From a virus, in the IMG/VR virus record IMGVR_UViG_3300043420_000933, positions 1-61,231 of that record: DNA of 61,231 nt, one strand, 5' to 3'. Positions 14,501 to 22,996 of this stretch are shown piece after piece. Each line of letters opens with the position of its first letter. Position 1 is the first letter of the stretch. The position numbers were made by a program, and so were the translations under genes. The notes under the pieces are model-generated. The model was not told the DNA's origin. It ran no database searches and worked only from the letters and a program-made list of their open reading frames with translations.

Positions 14501-17500
14501 AAGAATTGGAGCCTCAACAATTTTTTCTTCACCAGTGGATGAACTTAGTTTCTTTGCACCAGAATAGAATTCACCAACATCGTTCATTCCTGTATAAACA
14601 ACCACTCCACCTTTTTGCTTTCTTGCTTGTGATACAAGAACATCATCCTCTGTTAAAATTCTAGTTTGCTTTTGTGGCATACCAGTGGAATAGTTTCCTG
14701 GACCATATCCAAGATATTCAAAAGTATGTCCAGATGCTCTCATAAATGAAGGTCTACGAACCTCCATTGGCATTACATTTATTTTCTTAACTTGTGTTCC
14801 TGCTTCCGCAGTAGTTTTAAATGTACTGAATGCACCACGAAGAACATTAAAAGTGTTCGTAGATGTTGAATTTGTAAGACGAATAATTTCATTGTTTATG
14901 GAGACATAATCACCACGTTCAAATCCTTTAGAACTTGTTAATGTAATCGATGTGCTATCTAAAAGAATTGCTGATGAAATTGTTGTTGTAATTCCAGCAT
15001 AAAAATAAGATGCTCTAGAACCAAGAGTGTCTTCACCTCTAGACAAAACAAGTTCATTTGAACTCAAAGAGTGCTTCAGGAGTGTACCTGTAGTTGAAAC
15101 TGCAGTTTGAGTTACAACCCCAACCCCAACATTAAAAGTAAATGTGGTTAATCCAACGTTTTCCTTTACAACAAATGTTTTATCATAAATTGTATGTCCA
15201 CTACCAACAATTGTAAATTTATTTCCTCTAAGCAATCCGTGGGCAATATTTGTTGTGACTGTAACTATTCCCGTATTAACATCATTAAATCTAAAAGAAT
15301 TGATACCAATACCTTTGGATGATAGCATTGCCAATGGAGTTCTTCCATTCGTATTTGGTTGATATGATGGAACTCCACTTGGAACATAAATTTCAATAGA
15401 TTTTGCAGATGGAACACTTAGAATCTTATAAACACCATCAATTTCTGTGGTGTTGAATCCACGTATTTCCAATGCATCCCCAACATTGTTATTAATCTCT
15501 AAAACTTCTGCTTTTGCGTAAATCGTTGGAGTGATTCCAGATGGACCAGAGACATCCAAAACATCCCCTACAGAATACATTGACCCACTATCAACTATTT
15601 TAACTAAGTTTGCATTAATTGTTCCAGTTGAACCAACAACAGGAACATAGAGAGAAGCATTCTGACCAGTTCCTCCAACCAAAGATGATGAATATATTGT
15701 GGTATTACCATATCCAGCACCTGATGTTCCTGCACCTGTTGGGCTTTTTATTGCTATTGACTTAATTGAATTTAAATTGTGTTCAATGCTTGTATGTAAT
15801 GTGACTGTAGTATACCCAGTTCCCGATACAACAACACCAGTAATTCCAAATCCAACATTTGTGTTCTTTATGAAGGAATTTATTGCCTCTCTTGTAATAG
15901 ATTTTCTTCTATCGTTAGTTATAACTTTTCCAATCACAGATGCATCAGCATAACTGACTACCTCTGATGGGTCTGACTCAAAATTATCACGATCAATTTG
16001 TGGATATAAGTTTCTTACATCTTGATTGAATGCTTTACTTGAAAGATTGTATCCAATATCTGAGGAAGGAGAAACATTTGATGATAAAACAATTAAATGA
16101 TAAACTCCATCTTGACCATATATTCCAGGAATATGAGGTTTAATTGTATCTACTCTATAGATATAAAAATCATTTTCATATTGTTCTCTAGATACTAAAG
16201 GTATATCTCTTCTTTCTTGATTTGTATCTCTTTCATTAATTAAGTTAGAAAATGTTCCAGGATTTACTTTTACACCAGAAATTTCATATGTGAAAGTCTT
16301 AGAACTTGGTACAGAATTAATTACATATGAACCATTATAAGATGAAGTAATTCCAACTCCAGATTGGTTATTTGTACTCTTAACCTTTTGTACTTTAACT
16401 TTATCCCCAACAGAAAATTTGTGAGGTTTTTCTGTTGTAATAGTTACTGTTTGCTTTCCTCCCGAAAGAGCACCAACTGATGCATTTGTTATAATTTTTT
16501 CATTTCTCAAATATGCTGGTGGTGTTAAATCAGTAATGCTTTGATTGTAATCAAAAGAAATTGGACTAATTCCTACATTTTTTGATTCCTGCAGTACAAA
16601 TCCTGCTTGTGGTGGTCTTGCACTAGTAAATTCCTTTGGGACTACATATCTTATTCTATAAATTCTATCCCGAATTGCACGATTGTCTAATTTTCTCTTT
16701 AAAAATGTAGATGATGTTTCATTTCCTAGAGACGTTGTTCCAAATCCAACAATAGATGGGAATATCTGATTATCTGATGAATTGCTACTTAAAATATACC
16801 ATTGCCCATTTGCATCATCGTACTGGATGGGACTTCCAATGTCTCCAGGTTTTTTATCTGTTACAGAACTTACAACGGTAAGAACACCACCTCTATCATT
16901 TATTCCTTTTATCTCATTTCCTGCGATTGCATCATTCAAAGAATATGCAAGTTTTACTTCATTTTGATTCAATCCTGTCGTAATTGCATATGCAACAACA
17001 CCTGCAGTAAGTCCGTTTGGAACTTCACCAGTATCCGAAAAAACTCTAACACTTTCTCCGTTAATTAGTTGATGATTAGTGCTTAAAGATAAAACATTAT
17101 TAGAAATATCGTTTAAATTGCCAATTCTAGATACTTGGTATGATTTGTATGCAGTAACTCCAACACCAGAAACAACTGGCATTAATATTGGAGCAGAGTA
17201 AACTGTTTGGGCAGTTCCAATTACTATGTTCAGATTTAATTTATCATTCGTCTTTGCGCCAATCTTAAATCCATCTACATCTTTTGATGGTAAAACTTCT
17301 TTATTCTTATAATCATAAAGATATAATTTTTCTGTAGAACCTACTGAAATAACCTTTGATACGTCAAGTGATAACCAATTGATGTTAGTTTCTGGTTCAT
17401 CTACTTCTTTTGGAGGGATAATATGAGTAATGTAACCAACATCATCTCTATCAAATGATTCATTCCTGTATCCAACAGACTCAAGTGAAATTGCACCAAA

Positions 17501-19045
17501 GTTTGAGTTTGAGTTGGTGATACTCATATCACCACCAGATTCAGTTACAAAATGCTTTGCAAAACCGATGGCAAAGATAGAAACACACTGAACGAAACCA
17601 TTATTTGAAACACGAATGTGGAAACTTTCATAATCTGGTTTATAGATTGCATTGCCGTTTATGTGCAATGGCCTTTCACTACTTGTGAGTGCTAAAACAT
17701 CATTTCCTTCATATGTTCCTGTAGTTTTATTATAAACAATAAATGCATTATCATCTTTTTGTAAAGATACCCCAGTGAACTGGGCAACAACCATACTCTT
17801 GAATCCATCTGCTTTGTTTCCATCTGCCCACATTCCACACAATCCATATGCAGAACGAATAGAACAGTTGAACACATAAGGTGATGCAGAACTTACACTA
17901 TCTGCTTCAATTGTTACGATACCAGTTTCATAATCATCAACTTGTGGATTTGGATTTGATGGTGAAGAGGTTGATGTATAAGTAAAAGTGGATACACCAA
18001 TAACTTCTTTAACTGTAAATGAACCATTAAATGATGCAGCATCTGTTGTAATTCCAGAAATTAAAATTGGACTATCAACAAAGAGTCCGTGAGGAATTTC
18101 ATCACCTGTTTGAAGATTTTTTGTTGTAACTGTAATTACGTTTGTTGCTTGAGTTACACCGTCTCCACCACTAATACTTGAAATACCAATCGGATTTGCT
18201 TGCAGTTCACCTACAATTCTAAACTCATCTTTAGATGGTTCAAAATCATCAAGAGTTGGATAATCAAGAACTCCTCTTCCAGTAATATCACCATATGCCC
18301 TTGCAACCTTGTAGTAATACATATCAAGGTCAGACAAATCAGTTTGCTCTGTCCCAAGAGCAACTTTATTCACACCATCAGCATAAGCGAACGAAACTAC
18401 CTTATGGTGCGAAAAATTAGGAACAAAACGATTGTCAGTATAATCTCTAAATACAGTCTTTGTTTGGTCTGCATCTAAAAATGTAAAGGTGCTGAAGTAA
18501 CAAGTACCAGTTACATTAAAAATGCTTGTATTATCAATAGATGAGTCCTCTGGATTTGGAACATAAAGAGGACGAATCTTTGTTTTTCTTAAATCATATC
18601 CAATAATTGAAGTTCCACGAGGGAGAATGACACCACCAAGAACAGAGTTAAACTTATATAAATCGTTATTTGTGTCTAGAATGTCATAATTTGTATTATC
18701 ATTCAGTTCTGGTAAAGTTGATTCAACCCAAGTGGAAACACCTGTTCTTTTTTTATAAATTGCCTCAGAACCTTGTTTTGTGATTGAAAATCCGGGTCTA
18801 TTATCAATATAATGAGTTCCCGGATAAACTAAAATAGTTGTTCTATCGATTCTATCGTTGTTTTTACCACTCTGGTATGAAAATCTTGCAGCTTCTATTA
18901 ATGCTCTTTGAATTGTCTTAAATGGACGAGTTAAAGAATTGCCTTGATTTTCGTAACTATCTGTAGCATCAAAATCTGATGGATTTACGTAAAGAATATT
19001 TCCTTCAGCATTACGAAGAAAATTTTCTAATCTTGACAGAGGCAT
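11522..19045 (-). CDS. Very large tail-fibre/virion protein with tail-collar C-terminus (2507 aa)
   Basis: The N-terminus (about 1-600) resembles the start of cyanophage beta-helical fibre proteins: ILYVNPSDF, SLTRPFKTIQRALIEAAR, ILVYPGTHYI, then repeated SITNSNSNFGAISLESVGY. The middle is long beta-rich sequence with many GxGYTTV-like units. Residues about 1650-2050 contain several IGIGTTNPTEKL-type fibre modules. Near 2340 two 14-residue repeats (SAVTAASKAQTTAN) encode a short coiled segment. The last 140 residues are a phage tail-collar domain: GWALCNGANGTPNLRDRF, HSHGITDPGHNHN with paired histidines, and a final LPPYYALAFIMRVA. It likely forms a distal fibre contacting the host. Start ATG 19045, the only one near a late promoter. 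Confidence 0.85.
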   Translation of the reverse strand: MPLSRLENFLRNAEGNILYVNPSDFDATDSYENQGNSLTRPFKTIQRALIEAARFSYQSGKNNDRIDRTTILVYPGTHYIDNRPGFSITKQGSEAIYKKRTGVSTWVESTLPELNDNTNYDILDTNNDLYKFNSVLGGVILPRGTSIIGYDLRKTKIRPLYVPNPEDSSIDNTSIFNVTGTCYFSTFTFLDADQTKTVFRDYTDNRFVPNFSHHKVVSFAYADGVNKVALGTEQTDLSDLDMYYYKVARAYGDITGRGVLDYPTLDDFEPSKDEFRIVGELQANPIGISSISGGDGVTQATNVITVTTKNLQTGDEIPHGLFVDSPILISGITTDAASFNGSFTVKEVIGVSTFTYTSTSSPSNPNPQVDDYETGIVTIEADSVSSASPYVFNCSIRSAYGLCGMWADGNKADGFKSMVVAQFTGVSLQKDDNAFIVYNKTTGTYEGNDVLALTSSERPLHINGNAIYKPDYESFHIRVSNNGFVQCVSIFAIGFAKHFVTESGGDMSITNSNSNFGAISLESVGYRNESFDRDDVGYITHIIPPKEVDEPETNINWLSLDVSKVISVGSTEKLYLYDYKNKEVLPSKDVDGFKIGAKTNDKLNLNIVIGTAQTVYSAPILMPVVSGVGVTAYKSYQVSRIGNLNDISNNVLSLSTNHQLINGESVRVFSDTGEVPNGLTAGVVAYAITTGLNQNEVKLAYSLNDAIAGNEIKGINDRGGVLTVVSSVTDKKPGDIGSPIQYDDANGQWYILSSNSSDNQIFPSIVGFGTTSLGNETSSTFLKRKLDNRAIRDRIYRIRYVVPKEFTSARPPQAGFVLQESKNVGISPISFDYNQSITDLTPPAYLRNEKIITNASVGALSGGKQTVTITTEKPHKFSVGDKVKVQKVKSTNNQSGVGITSSYNGSYVINSVPSSKTFTYEISGVKVNPGTFSNLINERDTNQERRDIPLVSREQYENDFYIYRVDTIKPHIPGIYGQDGVYHLIVLSSNVSPSSDIGYNLSSKAFNQDVRNLYPQIDRDNFESDPSEVVSYADASVIGKVITNDRRKSITREAINSFIKNTNVGFGITGVVVSGTGYTTVTLHTSIEHNLNSIKSIAIKSPTGAGTSGAGYGNTTIYSSSLVGGTGQNASLYVPVVGSTGTINANLVKIVDSGSMYSVGDVLDVSGPSGITPTIYAKAEVLEINNNVGDALEIRGFNTTEIDGVYKILSVPSAKSIEIYVPSGVPSYQPNTNGRTPLAMLSSKGIGINSFRFNDVNTGIVTVTTNIAHGLLRGNKFTIVGSGHTIYDKTFVVKENVGLTTFTFNVGVGVVTQTAVSTTGTLLKHSLSSNELVLSRGEDTLGSRASYFYAGITTTISSAILLDSTSITLTSSKGFERGDYVSINNEIIRLTNSTSTNTFNVLRGAFSTFKTTAEAGTQVKKINVMPMEVRRPSFMRASGHTFEYLGYGPGNYSTGMPQKQTRILTEDDVLVSQARKQKGGVVVYTGMNDVGEFYSGAKKLSSSTGEEKIVEAPILSFTGDDAEGTNNNKLDATFDNVLARGRITVEGGDGAKETSQFYGPVSFNKKVVNTSDEGINTKNLYIKGDTSSYKLLTVGISTPTDANLANRGNISLKSIPTLEEGYIGQVYVDSEWKKFGLISQSKDILDFKVDKIGIGNSNAFSDFGGVNDSIFYVGGKSKFQNVQIVGDFVIDSNVTLSDVNFANINIRKTAFFSGVGAGETNYAIYVHNPGDSVPGGNAPRLISRFYDLEVAGVSTFISGLVGIGTTTFTGTSNQLLQVDGGAYFSGSIGIGTTNPTEKLVSFGDVGIHTGLNLYSPIQQKRATLQAVETTEKYKSGLVINVPDGDEIAFSDGGITNLVITGSGNLGLGTTNLSSKLQVHGIIGISSSGDTEEIVSGGRTKLSSSSTSGFIVNHNDSTDTILQNQGIERFRVGAARTATYTSNNDGTDLRGSHFRLRNIGNGDVVLSWFANAASNQRWYAGIDVSDGYSWKLASPNSSVASGQENFDSVGENTARNQVETKLRVNSDGDLSVLGSLTLRGLNTPSRFEVNSVGAATIRGSLNLSNLVNTSGATLTVSDITVNTDKFIVAGNTGNITTKGTIVSDGTLTVNSVNQSIFGGSLGVTGAITAGSFVKTGGGALNGVPNILRVDGTETALTQDDVINALGYTPQPPIAISNLPTGNSLILKDISEFFDGTAKEFLLQTPENPPEAFIPLGPDNLIVSLGGVIQKPSTDYSIKQENGEYTNTIVFVDAPPAGIPCFILALGGQGSLVSNQDWENEGDILVGTSDNAAKILPNGSNNQVLTVDTEQNGNLKWAIASTTDGTSLDTVKTTANSAVTAASKAQTTANNAVTAASKAQTTANTALAGITPVGGIIMWSGSTASIPTGWALCNGANGTPNLRDRFIVGAGSAYGVGATGGSADAVVVSHSHGITDPGHNHNLLASSADDGGAGSGWRWESNSSTRNSTVNGTNISSQTTGISINSEGESGTGKNLPPYYALAFIMRVA
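11950..12060 (-). repeat. 42-bp tandem repeat inside the fibre gene
   Basis: Two nearly identical 42-bp units and a partial third encode SAVTAASKAQTTAN, a 14-residue alanine-rich repeat. It probably forms a trimeric coiled-coil spacer before the collar domain and can change length by slippage. Confidence 0.6.
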
Positions 19046-19054
19046 TTTATTAGC

Positions 19055-19083
19055 ACTATAAATCTTTTATAGTTATATTTAGA
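19055..19083 (-). promoter_or_regulatory. Late promoter followed by a hairpin
   Basis: TCTAAATA (19083-19076) is a late box; a perfect 8-bp hairpin (ACTATAAA with TTTATAGT, 19073-19055) lies directly downstream, before the fibre start at 19045. A start about six bases past the box would begin within the 5' arm. Confidence 0.5.
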
Positions 19084-19156
19084 CAAAAACCCTATGACAA
19101 AAAATTTTGCGGGAAATTTTTTCCACCCTTTTTGTAATTAAAAGTCAATTTTGGTT

Positions 19157-19429
19157 TTAGTCATCGCAGGGTAGCAGTTCTGGATTTTCTAACTCCAATT
19201 CAAACATAAGTGGATGGCATTCTTCAAGCATCAGATAATAAGAAGATTGATATAAATCTTCTGGTTCATATGACAATTCATTATTTGCATGTTCCACAAT
19301 TTCTGTAGTGTGCATTCCAGAGTGCGGTAATTCATCAAACGTAAATGGAATACCATTTATGAAATACATAAGAACAATTTCTTTTCCACAATTATACCAA
19401 CAGTACGTAGTGTCTATGCGGTACTTCAT
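19157..19429 (-). CDS. Hypothetical protein (90 aa)
   Basis: Starts MKYRIDTTYCWYNCGKEIV and ends in an acidic tail (ELENPELLPCDD). Contains CxxxxxC near the N-terminus and many aromatics. No domain recognised. Upstream, TTGACA-N16-TAAATA (19475-19448) could serve as promoter. It belongs to a small-gene pocket inside the structural cluster. Confidence 0.6.
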   Translation of the reverse strand: MKYRIDTTYCWYNCGKEIVLMYFINGIPFTFDELPHSGMHTTEIVEHANNELSYEPEDLYQSSYYLMLEECHPLMFELELENPELLPCDD

Positions 19430-19459
19430 AGAACGAACCCTATTTTCTATATTTAGAGA

Positions 19460-19633
19460 TTAACTCGAATATGTCAATTCACCACGAAGTTCTGCCAATT
19501 TTGCCTCTGCAAGACACTGAACACAAGTCCAATAGGTTTCTCCACTGATGGGAAAAAACTCTTCGGTAAAATGAGAAGCAATATCTTCCTGCATTCCTTG
19601 AAGTTCCCGAAGAGTTTCACGACTAATTTGCAT
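19460..19633 (-). CDS. Small hypothetical protein (57 aa)
   Basis: ATG 19633 opens a 57-codon frame, MQISRETLRELQGMQED... with CVQC near residue 40 in GETYWTCVQCLAEAKL. A single CxxC with an upstream histidine could be half a zinc site. About 25 bases separate the start from the -10 of a consensus promoter. Function unknown. Confidence 0.6.
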   Translation of the reverse strand: MQISRETLRELQGMQEDIASHFTEEFFPISGETYWTCVQCLAEAKLAELRGELTYSS

Positions 19634-19657
19634 TTTGATGTTATTCAGTACTCTAAC

Positions 19658-19686
19658 AGTCTAGCACGAAAACTTTGAGTTGTCAA
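19658..19686 (-). promoter_or_regulatory. Consensus sigma-70 promoter
   Basis: TTGACA (19686-19681), 17-base spacer, TAGACT (19663-19658) on the minus strand, just upstream of the 57-residue ORF. One of the best matches to a bacterial vegetative promoter in the window; its -10 is identical to that at 20168-20173. Confidence 0.7.
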
Positions 19687-19696
19687 GTGAAACTTT

Positions 19697-19915
19697 TCAT
19701 TCCCTACTGTTATTGTAAAAATATTCATACCTTTTTTCGCATTCAATAATTCTATTAACGATTTCTGATGGGCACTCAGTTATATCGTCCATATGACCAA
19801 CTAACTTATAGTTAAAATGCGGATTACGAAAAAGATGTTCAGTATCTGATGCGGAATATGTAAAATAATCTGCATTACAATTCATTCCACATATCCATAA
19901 ATTTGTTTTGCTCAA
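19697..19915 (-). CDS. Hypothetical protein; true start uncertain
   Basis: From a TTG at 19915 the frame encodes 72 residues (SKTNLWICGMNCNADYFTYS...). AGAAG lies upstream of the TTG. The same frame stays open for a further 35 or so codons upstream and reads like protein (RFHLYYKKPKGFNPSEKIRR), but holds no ATG or GTG. Either the start is non-standard or the N-terminus has been lost. The interval 19916-20192 otherwise holds two small hairpins and a promoter. Confidence 0.5.
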   Translation of the reverse strand: MSKTNLWICGMNCNADYFTYSASDTEHLFRNPHFNYKLVGHMDDITECPSEIVNRIIECEKRYEYFYNNSRE

Positions 19916-20046
19916 ATTAATTCTTCTAATTTTTTCAGAAGGATTGAATCCTTTAGGTTTTTTATAATATAGATGAAATCTGTTCGGACTATCAGTGTTT
20001 ATTCTTTTAAATTTACAAGCACTTATGATCCTTAAGGTAGTTAATT

Positions 20047-20075
20047 AGTTCCCTTCGGGAACTTTCCTTCGGAAA
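20047..20075. promoter_or_regulatory. Two consecutive TTC(G)-loop hairpins
   Basis: AGTTCCC-TTC-GGGAACT (7 bp) is followed at once by TTTCC-TTC-GGAAA (5 bp). C(TTCG)G loops are typical of very stable RNA hairpins in T4-like phages. They sit in the leader between the promoter at 20168-20196 and gene 19697-19915; on the plus strand an AT-rich tract follows. Possible attenuator or RNA-end protector. Confidence 0.45.
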
Positions 20076-20167
20076 CTATCTAGATCTTTATTCTTTATTT
20101 TCTTTATTAAGGTTATTAAAGTCTTTAAGAATTAATTACTAGAGTGATCTTCATCGGTGACAAAGTT

Positions 20168-20196
20168 AGTCTATAGTCATCAGAGACCCTTGTCAA
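20168..20196 (-). promoter_or_regulatory. Consensus sigma-70 promoter
   Basis: TTGACA (20196-20191), 17-base spacer, TAGACT (20173-20168) on the minus strand. The -35 overlaps the stop codon of the metallopeptidase gene. It would produce a leader of about 250 bases before gene 19697-19915, or a short RNA ending at the hairpins at 20047-20075. Confidence 0.7.
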
Positions 20197-20642
20197 CCCC
20201 CATCTAGAAATGTTATGAATTCCTGATAAAGAATAGATTCTTGTTCTTCTGCCTCGATCTCATGAGGTTGGTTGACATAATTAAGACCATCGATTATAAT
20301 TCCATTCCAGTACCTCTTCGAGTGCCTGATCTTCAACCACCCTTGACAAAACTGATAAACATGGTATAATTCATGAAGCAGTGTCCCAATGTAGTTGTCA
20401 ATCTCCAGTGTCTTCTCTAGTTCAATCAAAAAACTTCTAGGATTTTCTCCGCATTCTTCATAAGGAGAAATGTCACAATAACCATAAACACCATCTTCCG
20501 TTAGATCCCTATGATCGATAATAATTTCTAGATCATAATTCAGGAAATACTTCTTGGAAAACCAGTCCACAATTGTAGTACAGAGATTTTCACGCCTTTT
20601 CCCGTTTTCGATTTCAAGTTCCAACATAAGAAAAAATGACAT
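20193..20642 (-). CDS. SprT-like zinc metallopeptidase
   Basis: About 149 residues from ATG 20642 (MSFFLMLELEIENGKRREN); upstream in-frame starts are TTG. HELYH lies at residues 90-94 within GTLLHELYHVYQFCQGW, with a downstream glutamate-rich helix (HEIEAEEQE) that supplies the third ligand in SprT/M48-type enzymes. The protein is short, so it is probably a minimal protease domain. Its promoter is the box type at 20751-20794. Substrate unknown; a role in clearing host or DNA-bound proteins is inference. Confidence 0.65.
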   Translation of the reverse strand: MSFFLMLELEIENGKRRENLCTTIVDWFSKKYFLNYDLEIIIDHRDLTEDGVYGYCDISPYEECGENPRSFLIELEKTLEIDNYIGTLLHELYHVYQFCQGWLKIRHSKRYWNGIIIDGLNYVNQPHEIEAEEQESILYQEFITFLDGG

Positions 20643-20750
20643 ACGACAGTCTAGTAAACCAATGCATGAACCAAAGAAATGATCCAATGAATATAATTCT
20701 ATCTAATCTGTTAAACTCCATCTTGATGTGGTTTGGTCTTGTGTGGTCTT

Positions 20751-20794
20751 ATGATAGTGCTGTCCTCGTAGGGTGCGATGAGTCGGTGGACAGT
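20751..20794 (-). promoter_or_regulatory. ACTGTCC-box promoter of the metallopeptidase gene
   Basis: ACTGTCC (20794-20788) is exactly 31 bases upstream of TATCAT (20756-20751) on the minus strand. The gene start at 20642 lies about 100 bases downstream. No TTGACA at -35. Confidence 0.6.
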
Positions 20795-20807
20795 TTTGAT
20801 TCTGGCA

Positions 20808-20840
20808 CAAAAAAAGAACCATCTGGGTTTGATGGTTCTT
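20808..20840 (-). terminator. Terminator of the LamG adhesin operon
   Basis: AAGAACCATC and GATGGTTCTT form a perfect 10-bp stem with a 7-base loop; on the minus strand it is followed by TTTTTTT (20815-20809). It lies 21 bases after the LamG gene stop and insulates the box promoter downstream. Confidence 0.8.
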
Positions 20841-20861
20841 ATGGTTTTGAATTCTTGTTGA

Positions 20862-22247
20862 TTAGAAGTTAGGGAACGGCTGCGTCGGAGGGGTGAAGTT
20901 ACTGGTGTATCGGGCGATGCCTGGGGTGACGCGATATTCGTCGATGTAGGCGTTAAGGTCTCGCGTAGTATCGGTAGATTTCCATTTGCCGATAAACAGT
21001 TCATAGCCTGAACCCCCGTTTACTGAGTTTGTCCCAACAGTTACGCTGGCAACTTGAATTCCTTCCCGAAAAAGCAAGAGACTTGAACCATTCCTAACTC
21101 CCGCAAAGTGCATCCAGGCACCGCTTGTCATGGCTGATGGATCTGTAGCAATATACCCACTTGGGGTTGGGTCGAAATATACACCAAAACTCATTTTATT
21201 TGAATTTGTTAGTTCAAAAAAACAAGCCTCTGTATTCCCATTTATATAGCTGTATATTCTCTTGTAAGCATTAGGCAAGGAAGGTAGATAAATCCAGAAC
21301 TCTACCGTCCAGTCGCTAGATCCAAAATCAAAAGCTCCCCCGTTATATCCTATGTTTAGATAGTCTCCACTTCCATCAAAATAGATGCTGCTGCCGCCAA
21401 ACTTACTCTGTGCCGTGCTGATCTGAGCATCACCATATGCAGTGACGGTCTTAGGCGACGGACTGCTGTCTGTGATTGTCGTGCTGCCGTTGGCGCCATC
21501 GCCGTGTAGCAGCAGGCTAGTTGCGTAGAAGTATGGATCCTGATCAGGACGTATAAAAGCTTGGAACGGCTGCGTTGGTGGGGTGAAGTTACTGGTGTAG
21601 CGAGCGACGCCTTTGGTGATGCGGAGGTCGTCTAAATTAGCGGCTGGAGTAAGGAAAGAACTACCGCCAGAAACAAAGGCTCCGATAACAACCGTCCCAA
21701 AAGTGTTGACAAGATTTGTGGAATTAGAGACTGTGCTGCCTTGTTGTGTGCCATCGTAAAACAAACGCAAGGATGTCCCCGAACGCGACAAGGCAAGATG
21801 GACAAACTGATTTGCTGAAAAGTTTAACGTTGTAATTACGTCAGTCCCTGCTACTCTAACGATCAAGAGGGGACTATAATCTACGTCAAGCTGCTGATAT
21901 ATACCAATTCCTCCATAGTTCATTCCAAAGTCAAGAATGCCGCCAAGGGTGTCGGAAGTTCGCCGCCACCACCCTTCAATCGTAAAATCTCCAGTGCCAA
22001 ACTCAAAGGCAGCACTACTTGGGACAGTCAAATAATCCCCACTCCCATCAAACGCAATACTGCTTCCGTTCCACTTACTCTGCGCCGTACTGATCTTTGC
22101 ATCCGCAACCGCCGTCACCACCTTTGTATTGCGGCTGCTATCCCGAATGTCGGTGCTGTTATTCGCACCATCTCCGCTCAACAGCAGTGACACCGCACCG
22201 TAATAAGGGTCAGGGTTGAGGGAGGTTTTGGTTAGTTTGTAGGTCAC
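20862..22247 (-). CDS. Adhesin with two tandem LamG (concanavalin-like) domains
   Basis: 461 residues from GTG 22247, chosen because GGAGG lies seven bases upstream and the GTG overlaps the preceding TGA. Two homologous halves each start with SLLL-GDGAN-ST, continue with STAQSK-GGSSI-FDGSGDYL, and end in ARYTSNFTPPTQPF, which marks a tandem duplication of a Laminin_G_3 beta-sandwich. LamG domains bind glycans and appear in phage receptor-binding proteins. The DNA is visibly richer in G+C than the flanking fibre genes, suggesting acquisition by transfer. Confidence 0.75.
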   Translation of the reverse strand: MTYKLTKTSLNPDPYYGAVSLLLSGDGANNSTDIRDSSRNTKVVTAVADAKISTAQSKWNGSSIAFDGSGDYLTVPSSAAFEFGTGDFTIEGWWRRTSDTLGGILDFGMNYGGIGIYQQLDVDYSPLLIVRVAGTDVITTLNFSANQFVHLALSRSGTSLRLFYDGTQQGSTVSNSTNLVNTFGTVVIGAFVSGGSSFLTPAANLDDLRITKGVARYTSNFTPPTQPFQAFIRPDQDPYFYATSLLLHGDGANGSTTITDSSPSPKTVTAYGDAQISTAQSKFGGSSIYFDGSGDYLNIGYNGGAFDFGSSDWTVEFWIYLPSLPNAYKRIYSYINGNTEACFFELTNSNKMSFGVYFDPTPSGYIATDPSAMTSGAWMHFAGVRNGSSLLLFREGIQVASVTVGTNSVNGGSGYELFIGKWKSTDTTRDLNAYIDEYRVTPGIARYTSNFTPPTQPFPNF

Positions 22248-22996
22248 AGTCCGAACCTCCACTTAAGGGCGTTGTAGTTTTGTTGGATTTCTGCTGCTGT
22301 GAGTGCTCTGTTGTATGCCTGAATAGATGCAATTTTTCCATTAAAAGTTCCAATCTGATTCCTAGGAACATCAGCATTTATGCTAACTAGGTATGAATTA
22401 GTCCCTAAAGCACGAACTCCACTTCCTTCAGTATAAACATAAGAGGTTGATGGTATTGAATTTCTATACATTATCGGATCACTGCCACTAATGTGTGTTA
22501 CTGCCAAATTATACCAAGTGTTAGTTTGAATGTATCCAGTAGGTGGATGGTAAAAAGATCTTCCACTTGGCCCAGTCCATCCATATATTCCATTTGCATA
22601 CACTAATGGGTTATAGTCATCGATGTCGGTTCTTCCCTTTAAGTATAAGTAATGTTCAGCATTTCCGCTATAATACCACACCGAGATCGTAAGAGCGGTA
22701 GGGAAATTTAAAGAAGAGGAGTGTGATATTGTCGAATAGTCATTCACTCCATCAAAACTCAAAGACCCACCATTAGCACTACTAAAAGTCGGTCCATTCG
22801 TTAAAGCAGCATTATTACCATTGCCACTTATATCAGTCCAAGTAGTGCCGGTGCCAGGATACGAAAGGGGTGTGCCAGCATCCAATAGTAAGCTCAGCCC
22901 GTCAGACACAATACCAGAAGATTGGATATAGGCGGTGACGTTGCTGACAGTATTTTTCTGCAACGTCACCTTCCCCGGAATAGAAATCGGACTCAT
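22244..22996 (-). CDS. LamG-domain structural protein (250 aa)
   Basis: An N-terminal strand-rich segment (MSPISIPGKVTLQKN) is followed by a LamG domain, about 35-250: SLLLDAGTPLSYPGTGTTW, DISGNGNNAAL, SFDGVNDYSTI, and a terminal LTAAEIQQNYNALKWRFG that is typical of this family in phage and bacterial surface proteins. Begins by ATGA overlap with the preceding gene. Probably displays a glycan-binding head on the fibre or baseplate. Confidence 0.75.
   Translation of the reverse strand: MSPISIPGKVTLQKNTVSNVTAYIQSSGIVSDGLSLLLDAGTPLSYPGTGTTWTDISGNGNNAALTNGPTFSSANGGSLSFDGVNDYSTISHSSSLNFPTALTISVWYYSGNAEHYLYLKGRTDIDDYNPLVYANGIYGWTGPSGRSFYHPPTGYIQTNTWYNLAVTHISGSDPIMYRNSIPSTSYVYTEGSGVRALGTNSYLVSINADVPRNQIGTFNGKIASIQAYNRALTAAEIQQNYNALKWRFGL

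Noticed and set aside
20711-21004. 97-codon minus-strand ORF
   Set aside because: Overlaps the end of the LamG gene in another frame and runs across its terminator and the next promoter.
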